Shown piece by piece: positions 34,932 to 42,267 of a DNA stretch of 64,000 bases. A program made the translations under genes and the position numbers. The notes beneath the pieces are model-generated. The model was not told the DNA's origin. It saw only the letters and a program-made list of their open reading frames with translations, and made no database searches. The stretch is from assembly GCA_963767715.1 (NCBI GenBank), contig CAVYFA010000009.1:558001-622000 (forward strand). The letters run 5' to 3'. This stretch comes from CAVSXS01 sp963767715. Its GTDB lineage: Bacteria > Chloroflexota > Ktedonobacteria > Ktedonobacterales > Ktedonobacteraceae. How positions within the stretch are numbered: the first letter of the stretch is position 1; the number at the start of each line of letters is the position of its first letter.

Positions 34932-37676
34932 ATGTACATTTTAGAAGATGACCACGAGACATCGGAGAGCCTGCGTAAGAAGGACTTTCTCAATACGTCC
35001 TATACGCAGTCCGTGCCTGATGAGTTGGTCGAGCCGGGCACGATGGGCGCCTCTGAGGAGTTGGGAGGGGCGCCTCTGACGCCGCCGTCGCCCTCAACGA
35101 GACCGACTCAGCCTCTAGCGCAGGCGGCTTCGTTTACGCGGCTGTTCTCTCCAAAGCAGATTACCAGTTCTTTTAAGGCGCTCACGACGCCGGGTAAGAA
35201 CGCCGGAAGCACAAGCGGTAGTCGCTCAGCGCTGTTGGCGATGATTGTTGCCTGCGTAGCAGTCTTTCTTACCGCGCTCGACCAGACGGTGGTGGTGACG
35301 GTGCTGCCCAAGATCATCGCCGATCCGGGCATCAACATTTCGTTCGTGCATCTCGATCATGCCGCCTGGATCGTCAGCGCGTACCTGCTGGGCTTCATCA
35401 TCGCCATGCCGCTGATGGGGCGCGTCTCCGATATTTACGGCCGGCGGCGCATCCTGCTGCTGTGCCTGCTGATCTTTGCTACCGGCTCGCTCCTGTGCGG
35501 CTTCGCGCCCTTCTTCGGCGAGAATATCGATCTCAGCTTCCTGAACGTTCTGGGCATCGATACCTCATCTCCCGGTCTAATCTTTCTCATCTCGGCGCGT
35601 TTCTTGCAGGCTATCGGCGGCGGTGCAGTCGTGCCGGTGGCAATGGGGATTGTGAGCGATTTTTATGGTCAGGAGCGACGCGGGCTGGCGCTCGGCATCA
35701 TCGGCGCTGTGACGGAGGCGGGCGGCGTCGTTGGCCCGTTATACGGCGCGCTGGTGGCGCAGAACCTCGATTGGACCTACATTTTCTACTTCAACGTGCC
35801 TATCGTGCTGGCGCTGATGGCTGCCGCGTGGTTTATCATTCCCAAAGGGAAACGCCTGAGCGACAGCATCGACTGGATCGGCGCGGCTCTGCTTGGCGCG
35901 GCGCTCACCTGCCTCAGCCTGGGGCTGGCCCAGCAGGGAACCGATCTTGGGCCGACAACGGTGAACGGCGGGGCCCCGCAGAACAATCCCATTTCGTTGG
36001 CCCTGGCGGTCATCTTCCTGGTCGTCTTCGTGATTGTTGAGCGCAAAGTCCGCCACCCGGTCATCGATCTATCGGTCTTCAAGCGCTTCACCTTCAGCGC
36101 CAGCGCGCTGGTCAGCCTGCTGGTCGGAGCGGCGCTGATTATCGCGATGGCGGATATCCCACTCTTTGTGGATACCGTGCTGAGCAAGCAGATTCCCTCT
36201 GATCAGATCGCGCTGTTCAGCGGCCTGGCGCTGCTGCGCATGACGGCCATGATCCCCATCGGCGCGTTTCTGGGCGGCTGGCTGTCGGGGCGTTTGACCT
36301 CACGCGTCACGGGCGTAATCGGGCTGCTCTTCACCGCCGTAGGCTTCTACTTGATGAGCCGCTGGTCTATGAATGTGGACTGGAACCAGATCACGGTCAG
36401 CACTATCACGACCGGCCTGGGCTTTGGATTGGTAATCGCGCCGATCAGCACGACGGCGATCAACTCGGTGCGGGCGACGCAGGCCGGGATGGGATCGGCC
36501 ATTGTCACATCACTGCGCATGGCGGGCATGATCTTTGGCCTGGCCGCGCTGACATCGTGGGCGCTGGCCTACTTCAAGCAACTGGCCTCGCAGTTCCCCT
36601 CGCTGCCGACGACAGCGACCGCCGACCAGTTCGCGAAGTGGTCGGAGGACTACGCCAATCACCTTATCGCCGCGGCGCACCAGGTCTACAGCGCGGTCTT
36701 CTTCACCACGATGTTCCTCTGCCTGCTGGCGATTGTACCCGCCATCTTCCTATGGGGCAACAAGCCAGCCGTCGCTGTGAGCGGAGACGAAGGCCAGGCC
36801 GGGGCCGAGCCAGATACAGTCCCACCCACTGTTTCGCCTTCCGAGCCAACCGAAGCCGCGCCTGCTTTACTTGCGGGCACATTCCTGGCCGGCGCTGAAC
36901 TGTTCGATACAGTTGATCCAGTAGTGGGGCCTCCGCTTCCTCCCATCGCTGATACGACGAGGAACGGGAATAATGGGCGAGGCCGGCGCAAGGTGCTGCT
37001 GCTGGCGGCCTGCCTCTTGTTGCTGATCCTGCTCGTCGGTGGCGGTGTCTTCGCCATCTTATCGAACCAGCCTGGCAACGGTACAGCGCTGACAGGCGGG
37101 GGCAGCACGCCGAGGCCCGGCGCGACCACGACGCCCACGCCAATTTCCGGCCCACGCATGATCGAGCTGGCCCTGAATGATAGCGCGCTGACGTCCATTT
37201 TCACGCAGCAGCTTGGACTGAACTCGGGGGCGCTGTCCGATATCCGTGTCGCCCCGCAGGCGCACGATGGCATCATCATCAGCCTGAACCTGCACATCGA
37301 TGCGAGCGGCATTCACCGAGTGCTTCCGGTCGAACTCGATGGCGTGATCGGCATGGACAAGCAGGCGAATATCCAGTTACAAGTGACGCATCTCAAGCGC
37401 GATGGTTTGGACGCGGGCCAGGCCGCCGCGCAGAATATGCAAAGCGCCCTGAATCAACTGCTTATCAGTTCGGTCATGCCGGCCCTGCGCGCCACGCTGA
37501 AAACGGCCAAACTTATCGCGGTTCATACCAGCTCCACGCTAGTATGCGGCGCCGGCATGGAGATGCTGACGTTGCTCATCATGGCTCCGCCCATTCAAGG
37601 CATCGCTGCGCAGCCAACGCCGACCGCGCTCTGCTTCAAGGGGCCGATTGATTTCAACAAGCTGTTGCCGAGCTAA
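34932..37676 (+). CDS. 14-TM MFS exporter (DHA2 type) with C-terminal extracytoplasmic domain
   Basis: 914 residues from the ATG at 34932. After a 90-residue disordered N-terminus come about 14 helices with DHA2 hallmarks: ALDQTVVVTVLPKI (helix 1), motif A GRVSDIYGRRRILL, and a motif C region GAVTEAGGVVGPLYGALV. From about residue 610 there is an unusual tail: a Pro/Ala-rich linker, a further helix LLLAACLLLLILLVGGGVFA, a Thr/Pro linker and about 170 residues of probable beta/alpha domain (SDIRVAPQAHDGIIISLNLH, then NQLLISSVMPALRATLK). That tail would lie outside the membrane. With the lipoprotein before it and the secreted protein after it, lipid rather than drug export is plausible. Confidence 0.85.
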   Translation: MYILEDDHETSESLRKKDFLNTSYTQSVPDELVEPGTMGASEELGGAPLTPPSPSTRPTQPLAQAASFTRLFSPKQITSSFKALTTPGKNAGSTSGSRSALLAMIVACVAVFLTALDQTVVVTVLPKIIADPGINISFVHLDHAAWIVSAYLLGFIIAMPLMGRVSDIYGRRRILLLCLLIFATGSLLCGFAPFFGENIDLSFLNVLGIDTSSPGLIFLISARFLQAIGGGAVVPVAMGIVSDFYGQERRGLALGIIGAVTEAGGVVGPLYGALVAQNLDWTYIFYFNVPIVLALMAAAWFIIPKGKRLSDSIDWIGAALLGAALTCLSLGLAQQGTDLGPTTVNGGAPQNNPISLALAVIFLVVFVIVERKVRHPVIDLSVFKRFTFSASALVSLLVGAALIIAMADIPLFVDTVLSKQIPSDQIALFSGLALLRMTAMIPIGAFLGGWLSGRLTSRVTGVIGLLFTAVGFYLMSRWSMNVDWNQITVSTITTGLGFGLVIAPISTTAINSVRATQAGMGSAIVTSLRMAGMIFGLAALTSWALAYFKQLASQFPSLPTTATADQFAKWSEDYANHLIAAAHQVYSAVFFTTMFLCLLAIVPAIFLWGNKPAVAVSGDEGQAGAEPDTVPPTVSPSEPTEAAPALLAGTFLAGAELFDTVDPVVGPPLPPIADTTRNGNNGRGRRKVLLLAACLLLLILLVGGGVFAILSNQPGNGTALTGGGSTPRPGATTTPTPISGPRMIELALNDSALTSIFTQQLGLNSGALSDIRVAPQAHDGIIISLNLHIDASGIHRVLPVELDGVIGMDKQANIQLQVTHLKRDGLDAGQAAAQNMQSALNQLLISSVMPALRATLKTAKLIAVHTSSTLVCGAGMEMLTLLIMAPPIQGIAAQPTPTALCFKGPIDFNKLLPS

Positions 37677-37685
37677 GAGGAGAAA

Positions 37686-38876
37686 ATGATGAAAAACTTA
37701 CGCTATATTCGAGGCGCGTGGGTGCTGGCGCTGACCGCGCTGGTGCTGGGTGTATCCGTCATATCCCCGGCTCTGGCCGCCAGCAATAGCGCCTGGCACT
37801 CGTCGCATTCATCGGTGACGGCGGCCAAAAAGCTCGCGGCCGCCAGCACTTCGATCTCAGCTACGATCTATGTGACGACCGGTACCATTGAACCAAAGTT
37901 CCAGGCCCGCATCGACCAGGATGTCCCCCAGTCGTTCAACAATGCCATCAACGCGCTGGTCGGTAAGCTGCCGAGGCAGGATCAGGGATGGGCGCAGGAG
38001 ATGGCCACAACGCTTATCCAGCCATCCGGCACGGTGCTGAGCCTGGTGACGCAGCACAACGGGCTGGCGATGACGATCCAGATCGCGCTCTATCCAGGCG
38101 ATCCCAAGCCGATTACAGCCACTATGCTCGTCAGCTTCAGCATTCTGGATTCGTCTACCATTCAGGTCAGCGGGTCAGCGTTGAGTGGCCCTACGCTGGC
38201 CAGCGGCCCATTGGAGACGATTTCGATCCCGCTTGGTAGGCTCAACGCTGTGAACACTACGCCGGGCTGCGGCGACTCTGCCCTGGCGTTCAACCTGCAA
38301 ATCCCAGTTTCTTTATCGTCTTCATCCTCGACCTCAGCACTGACTTCAACACAGGTACAGCAGCCTATGGCAGCTACATCGAACATTGCCGGACATGGCA
38401 ACCCGATGGCAACGCTGGCGCGCGCGGGTACAAGTGACAGCACCAATACCTTTATCGAGATTCCAGCCTCGTCGCTCGCCGCACTGGGCAGCAGCCTGGG
38501 TAGTTTTCCCTTTGGCAGCGGACTCACGGCTCAGAATATCCGCATCGTCGTCCAGGGCAGCGCCATCCACATTCTCTCGGACGTTTCCTGGAATGGCCTG
38601 GGTGTGGGCACGGCAGATTCAACGCTCACGCCTGCCGCAAGCGGAGGCAGGCTGGTTATGCATGTCACCAGCACAACTTTCAGCCTTTTCGGGCTATTCT
38701 CGATTAATGAAAGCAGCTACGACCAGCAGATTCAGCAAATGATCAACTCGAAGCTGGGCAATGCCTTTGCCAGTGATTTCACTGTGACGCAGGCGCAGAT
38801 CGGCCCGAACAGCCATCTTCCCTGCGCGAAAAGCGACAGCCTGGTGCTGGCGGGAGCATCGAATATCGGCGGATAG
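37686..38876 (+). CDS. Secreted protein of the lipoprotein-exporter operon
   Basis: 396 residues; GCTAAGAGGAGAAA precedes the ATG, ten bases after the exporter stop. The signal peptide is GAWVLALTALVLGVSVISP, with cleavage after ALA; no lipobox. Two similar halves follow (about 60-205 and 255-385), each with alternating strands and a motif like SSSLGSFPFGSGLTAQNIRIV / ISATIYVTTGTIEPKFQARI; the second half ends FSINESSYDQQIQQMINSKL, the same shape as the tail of the exporter. I do not recognise a named family; the repeating sheet-plus-helix layout resembles lipid-binding TULIP or LmeA-like folds, an inference only. A strong terminator follows. Confidence 0.6.
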   Translation: MMKNLRYIRGAWVLALTALVLGVSVISPALAASNSAWHSSHSSVTAAKKLAAASTSISATIYVTTGTIEPKFQARIDQDVPQSFNNAINALVGKLPRQDQGWAQEMATTLIQPSGTVLSLVTQHNGLAMTIQIALYPGDPKPITATMLVSFSILDSSTIQVSGSALSGPTLASGPLETISIPLGRLNAVNTTPGCGDSALAFNLQIPVSLSSSSSTSALTSTQVQQPMAATSNIAGHGNPMATLARAGTSDSTNTFIEIPASSLAALGSSLGSFPFGSGLTAQNIRIVVQGSAIHILSDVSWNGLGVGTADSTLTPAASGGRLVMHVTSTTFSLFGLFSINESSYDQQIQQMINSKLGNAFASDFTVTQAQIGPNSHLPCAKSDSLVLAGASNIGG

Positions 38877-38882
38877 GATACA

Positions 38883-38948
38883 ACAGCAAAAGCCGAAGAT
38901 GGCCCGGTCAATCGATCGGTTGACCGGGCCATCTTCGGCTTTTGCTGT
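38883..38948. terminator. 29-bp perfect hairpin, strong terminator
   Basis: The arms begin ACAGCAAAAGCCGAAG and end CTTCGGCTTTTGCTGT; all 29 pairs match around the 8-base loop TCGATCGG. It starts six bases after the stop of the secreted-protein gene. A T4 tract sits within the 3' arm, and the symmetry could make it work in both directions. It separates the operon from the translin gene. Confidence 0.85.
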
Positions 38949-39016
38949 GTACATTCCCTCTTCCCTGTGATACACTTTGTACAATAATAATATGGCAGAG
39001 GGTAAGAGGAAAGCGT

Positions 39017-39655
39017 ATGACAGAGCAAATCGACATCATCGGACAAGAAGCACAACAATACTTCGCGTTAAAGCATGCGGCACGGGAGCGAGCGCTGCCG
39101 AAATCGCGCGCGGCTATTCGGGCGTGCGCGAACAGCATTCGCGCATCGCACCGGCAGGAATTCGCGGCAGCAGGAGAGCTACTGCGGCAGGCGGAGGATT
39201 TGCTGGCTGAGATGGCGATGGATTTGCGCGATCACCAGGATATCTTTTACGCTGGCTTCGTGCAGGATGCGCAAAAGGAGTTTGCTGAAGCGGCTACGTT
39301 TAGCGCGCTCGCCCAGAATCGTGCTATGCCCCTTGCGCCTGATCTGTCGGTCGATTGGGCACCTTACTTGAATGGACTGGGCGAGGCCGTCGGGGAGATG
39401 CGCCGCTATGTGCTGGACCAGATGCGACAGGGCAATTATGACCGGTGCGAGTTGATCTTGCGGCACATGGACGATATCTATTCCCTGCTCACCACCATCG
39501 ACTATCCCGACGCGATAACGGGAGGCTTGCGCCGCACGACGGATGCGACACGCGGCATCCTGGAGAAGACACGCGGCGACCTGACCGTGGCGGTGGGCCA
39601 GGCGCAGTTGCAGCGCGCCATGCTCGCGCTGCAGCGTGATCTCAAGGAACGATAG
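39017..39655 (+). CDS. Translin-family protein
   Basis: 212 residues starting MTEQIDIIGQEAQQYFALKH at 39017 with AAGAGGAAAGC upstream. The all-helical sequence has the translin pattern: AAIRACANSIRASHRQEF, DIFYAGFVQDAQKEFAEA, YLNGLGEAVGEMRRYVLDQM, and the C-terminal DYPDAITGGLRRTTDATRG ending KTRGDLTVAV. Eukaryotic translin/TRAX form ring-shaped octamers that bind RNA and, through TRAX Asp/Glu residues, cut it. Bacterial members are uncommon and often mis-named haloacid dehalogenase. Glu pairs in E-F-A-E-A and G-E-M-R-R are candidates for a metal site. Function here unknown. Confidence 0.8.
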   Translation: MTEQIDIIGQEAQQYFALKHAARERALPKSRAAIRACANSIRASHRQEFAAAGELLRQAEDLLAEMAMDLRDHQDIFYAGFVQDAQKEFAEAATFSALAQNRAMPLAPDLSVDWAPYLNGLGEAVGEMRRYVLDQMRQGNYDRCELILRHMDDIYSLLTTIDYPDAITGGLRRTTDATRGILEKTRGDLTVAVGQAQLQRAMLALQRDLKER

Positions 39656-39748
39656 GGCAGGGCAACGCTTTTCAAGGTTCATACGTTTCTTATATAGTAT
39701 AGACTTACCGGGGCGACCGCACTTCATCAACAAGGCATAAGGGGGCAT

Positions 39749-41002
39749 ATGCAGGGAAACGATACGCATGATGCGACAGGGGGCGCAGACTGGTCAGACG
39801 GGTCAAGGTCTTCACCGCGCAATAAGGCAAAGACTTCCGCGCTAGGTGCTCTTATTCCGACCGGAAAGGTGGAAATTGTAACGGCTGAAGCGGTGCAGGC
39901 TGAAGAGGTACCAACGATTCCTATCGGATCCATGCAGACGGTGAGCGCCTTGCAGCCCGAGATTGCTGTGCATGATGTTTCTTCCACAGCGGGTATGCGT
40001 TTCCCAGCTCCTTTGATTGTGCACCCGGAGGAATACCGGCGCAGCGCGGGCGAATGGCTGCGCATCTGGTGGAATGGCATCCGTCCCTCCTATCTTCTCC
40101 TCTCACTTTTGCCAGTGCTGCTCGGCAGCGTGCTGGGCTGGATGCAGACTATTACGCCGGCGGCGATGCGCGGGAGCTTTCATCCGCAGCGCTTCATTGC
40201 CATGCTCCTGGCAGTAATTTTCCTGCAAATTGGCGCGCACCTGGTCAATGACTATTATGATTATGTGGGCGGAGTTGACACGACCAACGCGCTCGGTCCC
40301 GGCGGTCTGATCCAGCAGGGCTTTATCAAGCCTGTGCGTGTGCTGGCACTGGGGCTGTCGATGCTGGGCCTGGGCATTGTATGCGGCATGCTCGTGCTGG
40401 TTTCAAGCGGCAGCCTGCTGCTCTTCTTGATCGGCGTGTTCGGGCTGTTCAGCGCCTATTTCTACAGCGCCACCTCGCACTCGCTCTCTTCGATGGCACT
40501 GGGAGAACTGATCAGTTTCTTGATCTTCGGCCCGATGCTTACCATCAGCGCTTTCCTGATCCAGGGCGAGCAGTTGAACCGGGTGGTGTTCCTCTACAGC
40601 CTGTCGCCGGGTCTGCTGGCAGCGGCATGCGTCTACCTGAATAATATGCGTGACGTGGAGGGCGATGCGCAGGCCGGTAAGTCTACGCTGGCTGCCCTAT
40701 TAGATCTGCGCCTGAGCCGCGCGATCTACCTGCTGCTGTTGCTGGGAGCATACGTACCTATATTGGTGCTGGGGCTGCCACATGGCGCGCCGCACCTGAT
40801 CTTGATCACGTTGTGGACGCTGCCCGGGCTGGTGGTGCTGATCAGCGGGGTGATACGCACCGATTTGCCGGCATCGCTGCACCTGCATATGCGAAAGACG
40901 CTGGCGCTGGAGACCCAATTTATATTGTTATTGATGGTGGCACTGATTGTGACGACGTATGCGGGGCTGGTGCATCTGCCTACGTTTACGCTGCCGTTTT
41001 AA
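39749..41002 (+). CDS. UbiA/MenA-family prenyltransferase
   Basis: 417 residues; CATAAGGGGGCAT precedes the ATG. A polar, probably disordered 95-residue N-terminus is unusual and is followed by nine hydrophobic helices. The first Asp-rich motif is VNDYYDYVGGVDT and the second NNMRDVEGDAQAGKST, which bind Mg2+ and the prenyl diphosphate. The second motif with the KSTLA ending is close to MenA (1,4-dihydroxy-2-naphthoate octaprenyltransferase of menaquinone synthesis). No other men genes are near, so MenA is likely but not proven. Confidence 0.85.
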   Translation: MQGNDTHDATGGADWSDGSRSSPRNKAKTSALGALIPTGKVEIVTAEAVQAEEVPTIPIGSMQTVSALQPEIAVHDVSSTAGMRFPAPLIVHPEEYRRSAGEWLRIWWNGIRPSYLLLSLLPVLLGSVLGWMQTITPAAMRGSFHPQRFIAMLLAVIFLQIGAHLVNDYYDYVGGVDTTNALGPGGLIQQGFIKPVRVLALGLSMLGLGIVCGMLVLVSSGSLLLFLIGVFGLFSAYFYSATSHSLSSMALGELISFLIFGPMLTISAFLIQGEQLNRVVFLYSLSPGLLAAACVYLNNMRDVEGDAQAGKSTLAALLDLRLSRAIYLLLLLGAYVPILVLGLPHGAPHLILITLWTLPGLVVLISGVIRTDLPASLHLHMRKTLALETQFILLLMVALIVTTYAGLVHLPTFTLPF

Positions 41003-41033
41003 GCTGGCAAATGACACATAGAGCAATTCAACA

Positions 41034-41056
41034 GGGCGACCGCAAGGGTCCCCTCC
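41034..41056 (+). repeat. REP-like half unit
   Basis: GGGCGACCGCAAGGGTCCCC, matching the arms of the palindromic repeats at 52650, 58233 and 62863; no matching second arm here. It lies just after the prenyltransferase gene. Confidence 0.5.
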
Positions 41057-41096
41057 ACTCATCCTCATCCACCCACGCCCTTACAATGACACAGGG

Positions 41097-41528
41097 TCAT
41101 TCGACGAGCTTATTTAGCATTCCCCTGACGATCAGAACGGCCAGCAGGGCTGCAAGCATTGTGGCGAGAGTAGGCAGGTCGATCGTGTAACGCACGACGT
41201 TGAGAGTAGGCAAGAAAGGCGCCAGAGGGGCAACCAGGGGTGCGCTGTAGCGCAGAATCAGCGAGGAGTAGGGGAAGGTGAGGTGGGCGCAGTCCACCAG
41301 GAAGCGTGCGAAGAGCAGCAAGAGCGTGAGAGCCAGAGCCAGAGCCAGCAGGGTATTGATGAAGGAAACAATCGCAGCAAAGAATGCACGTATGCCGCGC
41401 CTGGTCTTCTGTCCTCGAGATTCGCGCGGGAGCATGTAGCGCGGAATAGGGGTGGTAGTAAACATGGGCAGCATTGGCTCGGTCATTTCTTGATAAAAAG
41501 TGTATCGTTTGGTTTTTCGCCGGCGCAT
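41097..41528 (-). CDS. Small membrane protein, YggT-like
   Basis: 143 residues. A basic N-terminus of 45 residues is followed by two long hydrophobic segments (AAIVSFINTLLALALALTLL at about 50 and TLATMLAALLAVLIVRGML near the end). Between them sit SSLILRYSAPLVAPLAPFLP and an Asp in YTIDLPT, which is the layout of YggT proteins (P...P...R/D). The ribosome site is weak (GAGCGACC). Convergent with the prenyltransferase. The family call is tentative. Confidence 0.5.
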   Translation of the reverse strand: MRRRKTKRYTFYQEMTEPMLPMFTTTPIPRYMLPRESRGQKTRRGIRAFFAAIVSFINTLLALALALTLLLLFARFLVDCAHLTFPYSSLILRYSAPLVAPLAPFLPTLNVVRYTIDLPTLATMLAALLAVLIVRGMLNKLVE

Positions 41529-41621
41529 GATGGTCGCTCGCTTTCCATGCTTAAGAGGATAGCCGAATACACACTCACCCTGTGGTAATAAACGAATGAC
41601 AGCAGAGATATTTACGCATTA

Positions 41622-42137
41622 CTATTCCAAAACCTCAAGTTCTGTATCCTCCATTGTCACTTCATCCAGCACATAGAGCATATCCCAACCCTCCTGTGGA
41701 GCGCTGATCAAGGCCTGTTGCAGCAGATCGGCGTGGAATAGCACTACCTGCTCACCGACTGAGCGCTGGCGCACGCTGTCTCGGGCAAGACAGGTTGCCA
41801 CAGAGACGTTGAAGAGGAGCAGGCAGGCAGCGTAGCCGGAGCGGTGGGCATGATCCAGCAGCCTGCGACGTGCGAAGGCTTGCAGAGCAGTGCTGTCGGC
41901 TACGGTGAAGCGACTCAGGCGCATGCGCCTGTCGATGATGAAGTGGAAGAGGTCGAAGGCTTCGCGGTTGACGGCCTGATTTGTGTCGTCGTCGCAGACC
42001 ATGGCACGGCAGATGTCGGATGAAACGATCTGAGTGAGCAGAAAGCGCCGGGCGGCGAAGGTACTTTTGCCGCAGGCGGCCGGCCCGCTCAGGACGAGTA
42101 GGGTTCGACGGGGGACGGTGATCTGCATGCCTGCCAT
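41622..42137 (-). CDS. P-loop kinase, polynucleotide-kinase-like
   Basis: 171 residues from the ATG at 42137; the frame is open back to 42209 but AAGGAAGGAAC favours 42137. Walker A is VLSGPAACGKSTFAARRF, followed by QIVSSDICRAMVCDDDTNQ and FTVADSTALQAFARRRLLDH, then CLLLFNVSVATCLARD. The order matches the kinase domain of bacterial Pnkp and related AAA_33 nucleotide kinases. No phosphatase or ligase domain is attached, so it is not a full RNA-repair Pnkp. It diverges from alaS, and the -35 of alaS falls on its start codon. Confidence 0.7.
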   Translation of the reverse strand: MAGMQITVPRRTLLVLSGPAACGKSTFAARRFLLTQIVSSDICRAMVCDDDTNQAVNREAFDLFHFIIDRRMRLSRFTVADSTALQAFARRRLLDHAHRSGYAACLLLFNVSVATCLARDSVRQRSVGEQVVLFHADLLQQALISAPQEGWDMLYVLDEVTMEDTELEVLE

Positions 42138-42165
42138 TGCGGGACGTTCCTTCCTTTGATATAAT
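42137..42165 (+). promoter_or_regulatory. alaS promoter
   Basis: TTGCGG (42137-42142), 17 bases, TATAAT (42160-42165). The consensus -10 is 103 bases before the alaS start, and a GC-rich stem (CCAGCC/GGCTGG, about 42216-42245) lies in the leader. Confidence 0.6.
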
Positions 42166-42267
42166 GGCCCTGCATTTATCATACAACACCTGTCACACAG
42201 TTGAGACATATCGATCCAGCCAGCAACGCTGTGCAGTCAGGCTGGACTTGAGGAGAGGGAGACTAGC

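Noticed and set aside
34899..37676. Calling the MFS gene a drug-resistance pump
   Set aside because: DHA2 motifs alone do not give a substrate; the operon context points to lipids.
38883..38948. Attachment site or recombination site
   Set aside because: No integrase or direct repeat nearby; position after an operon stop fits a terminator better.
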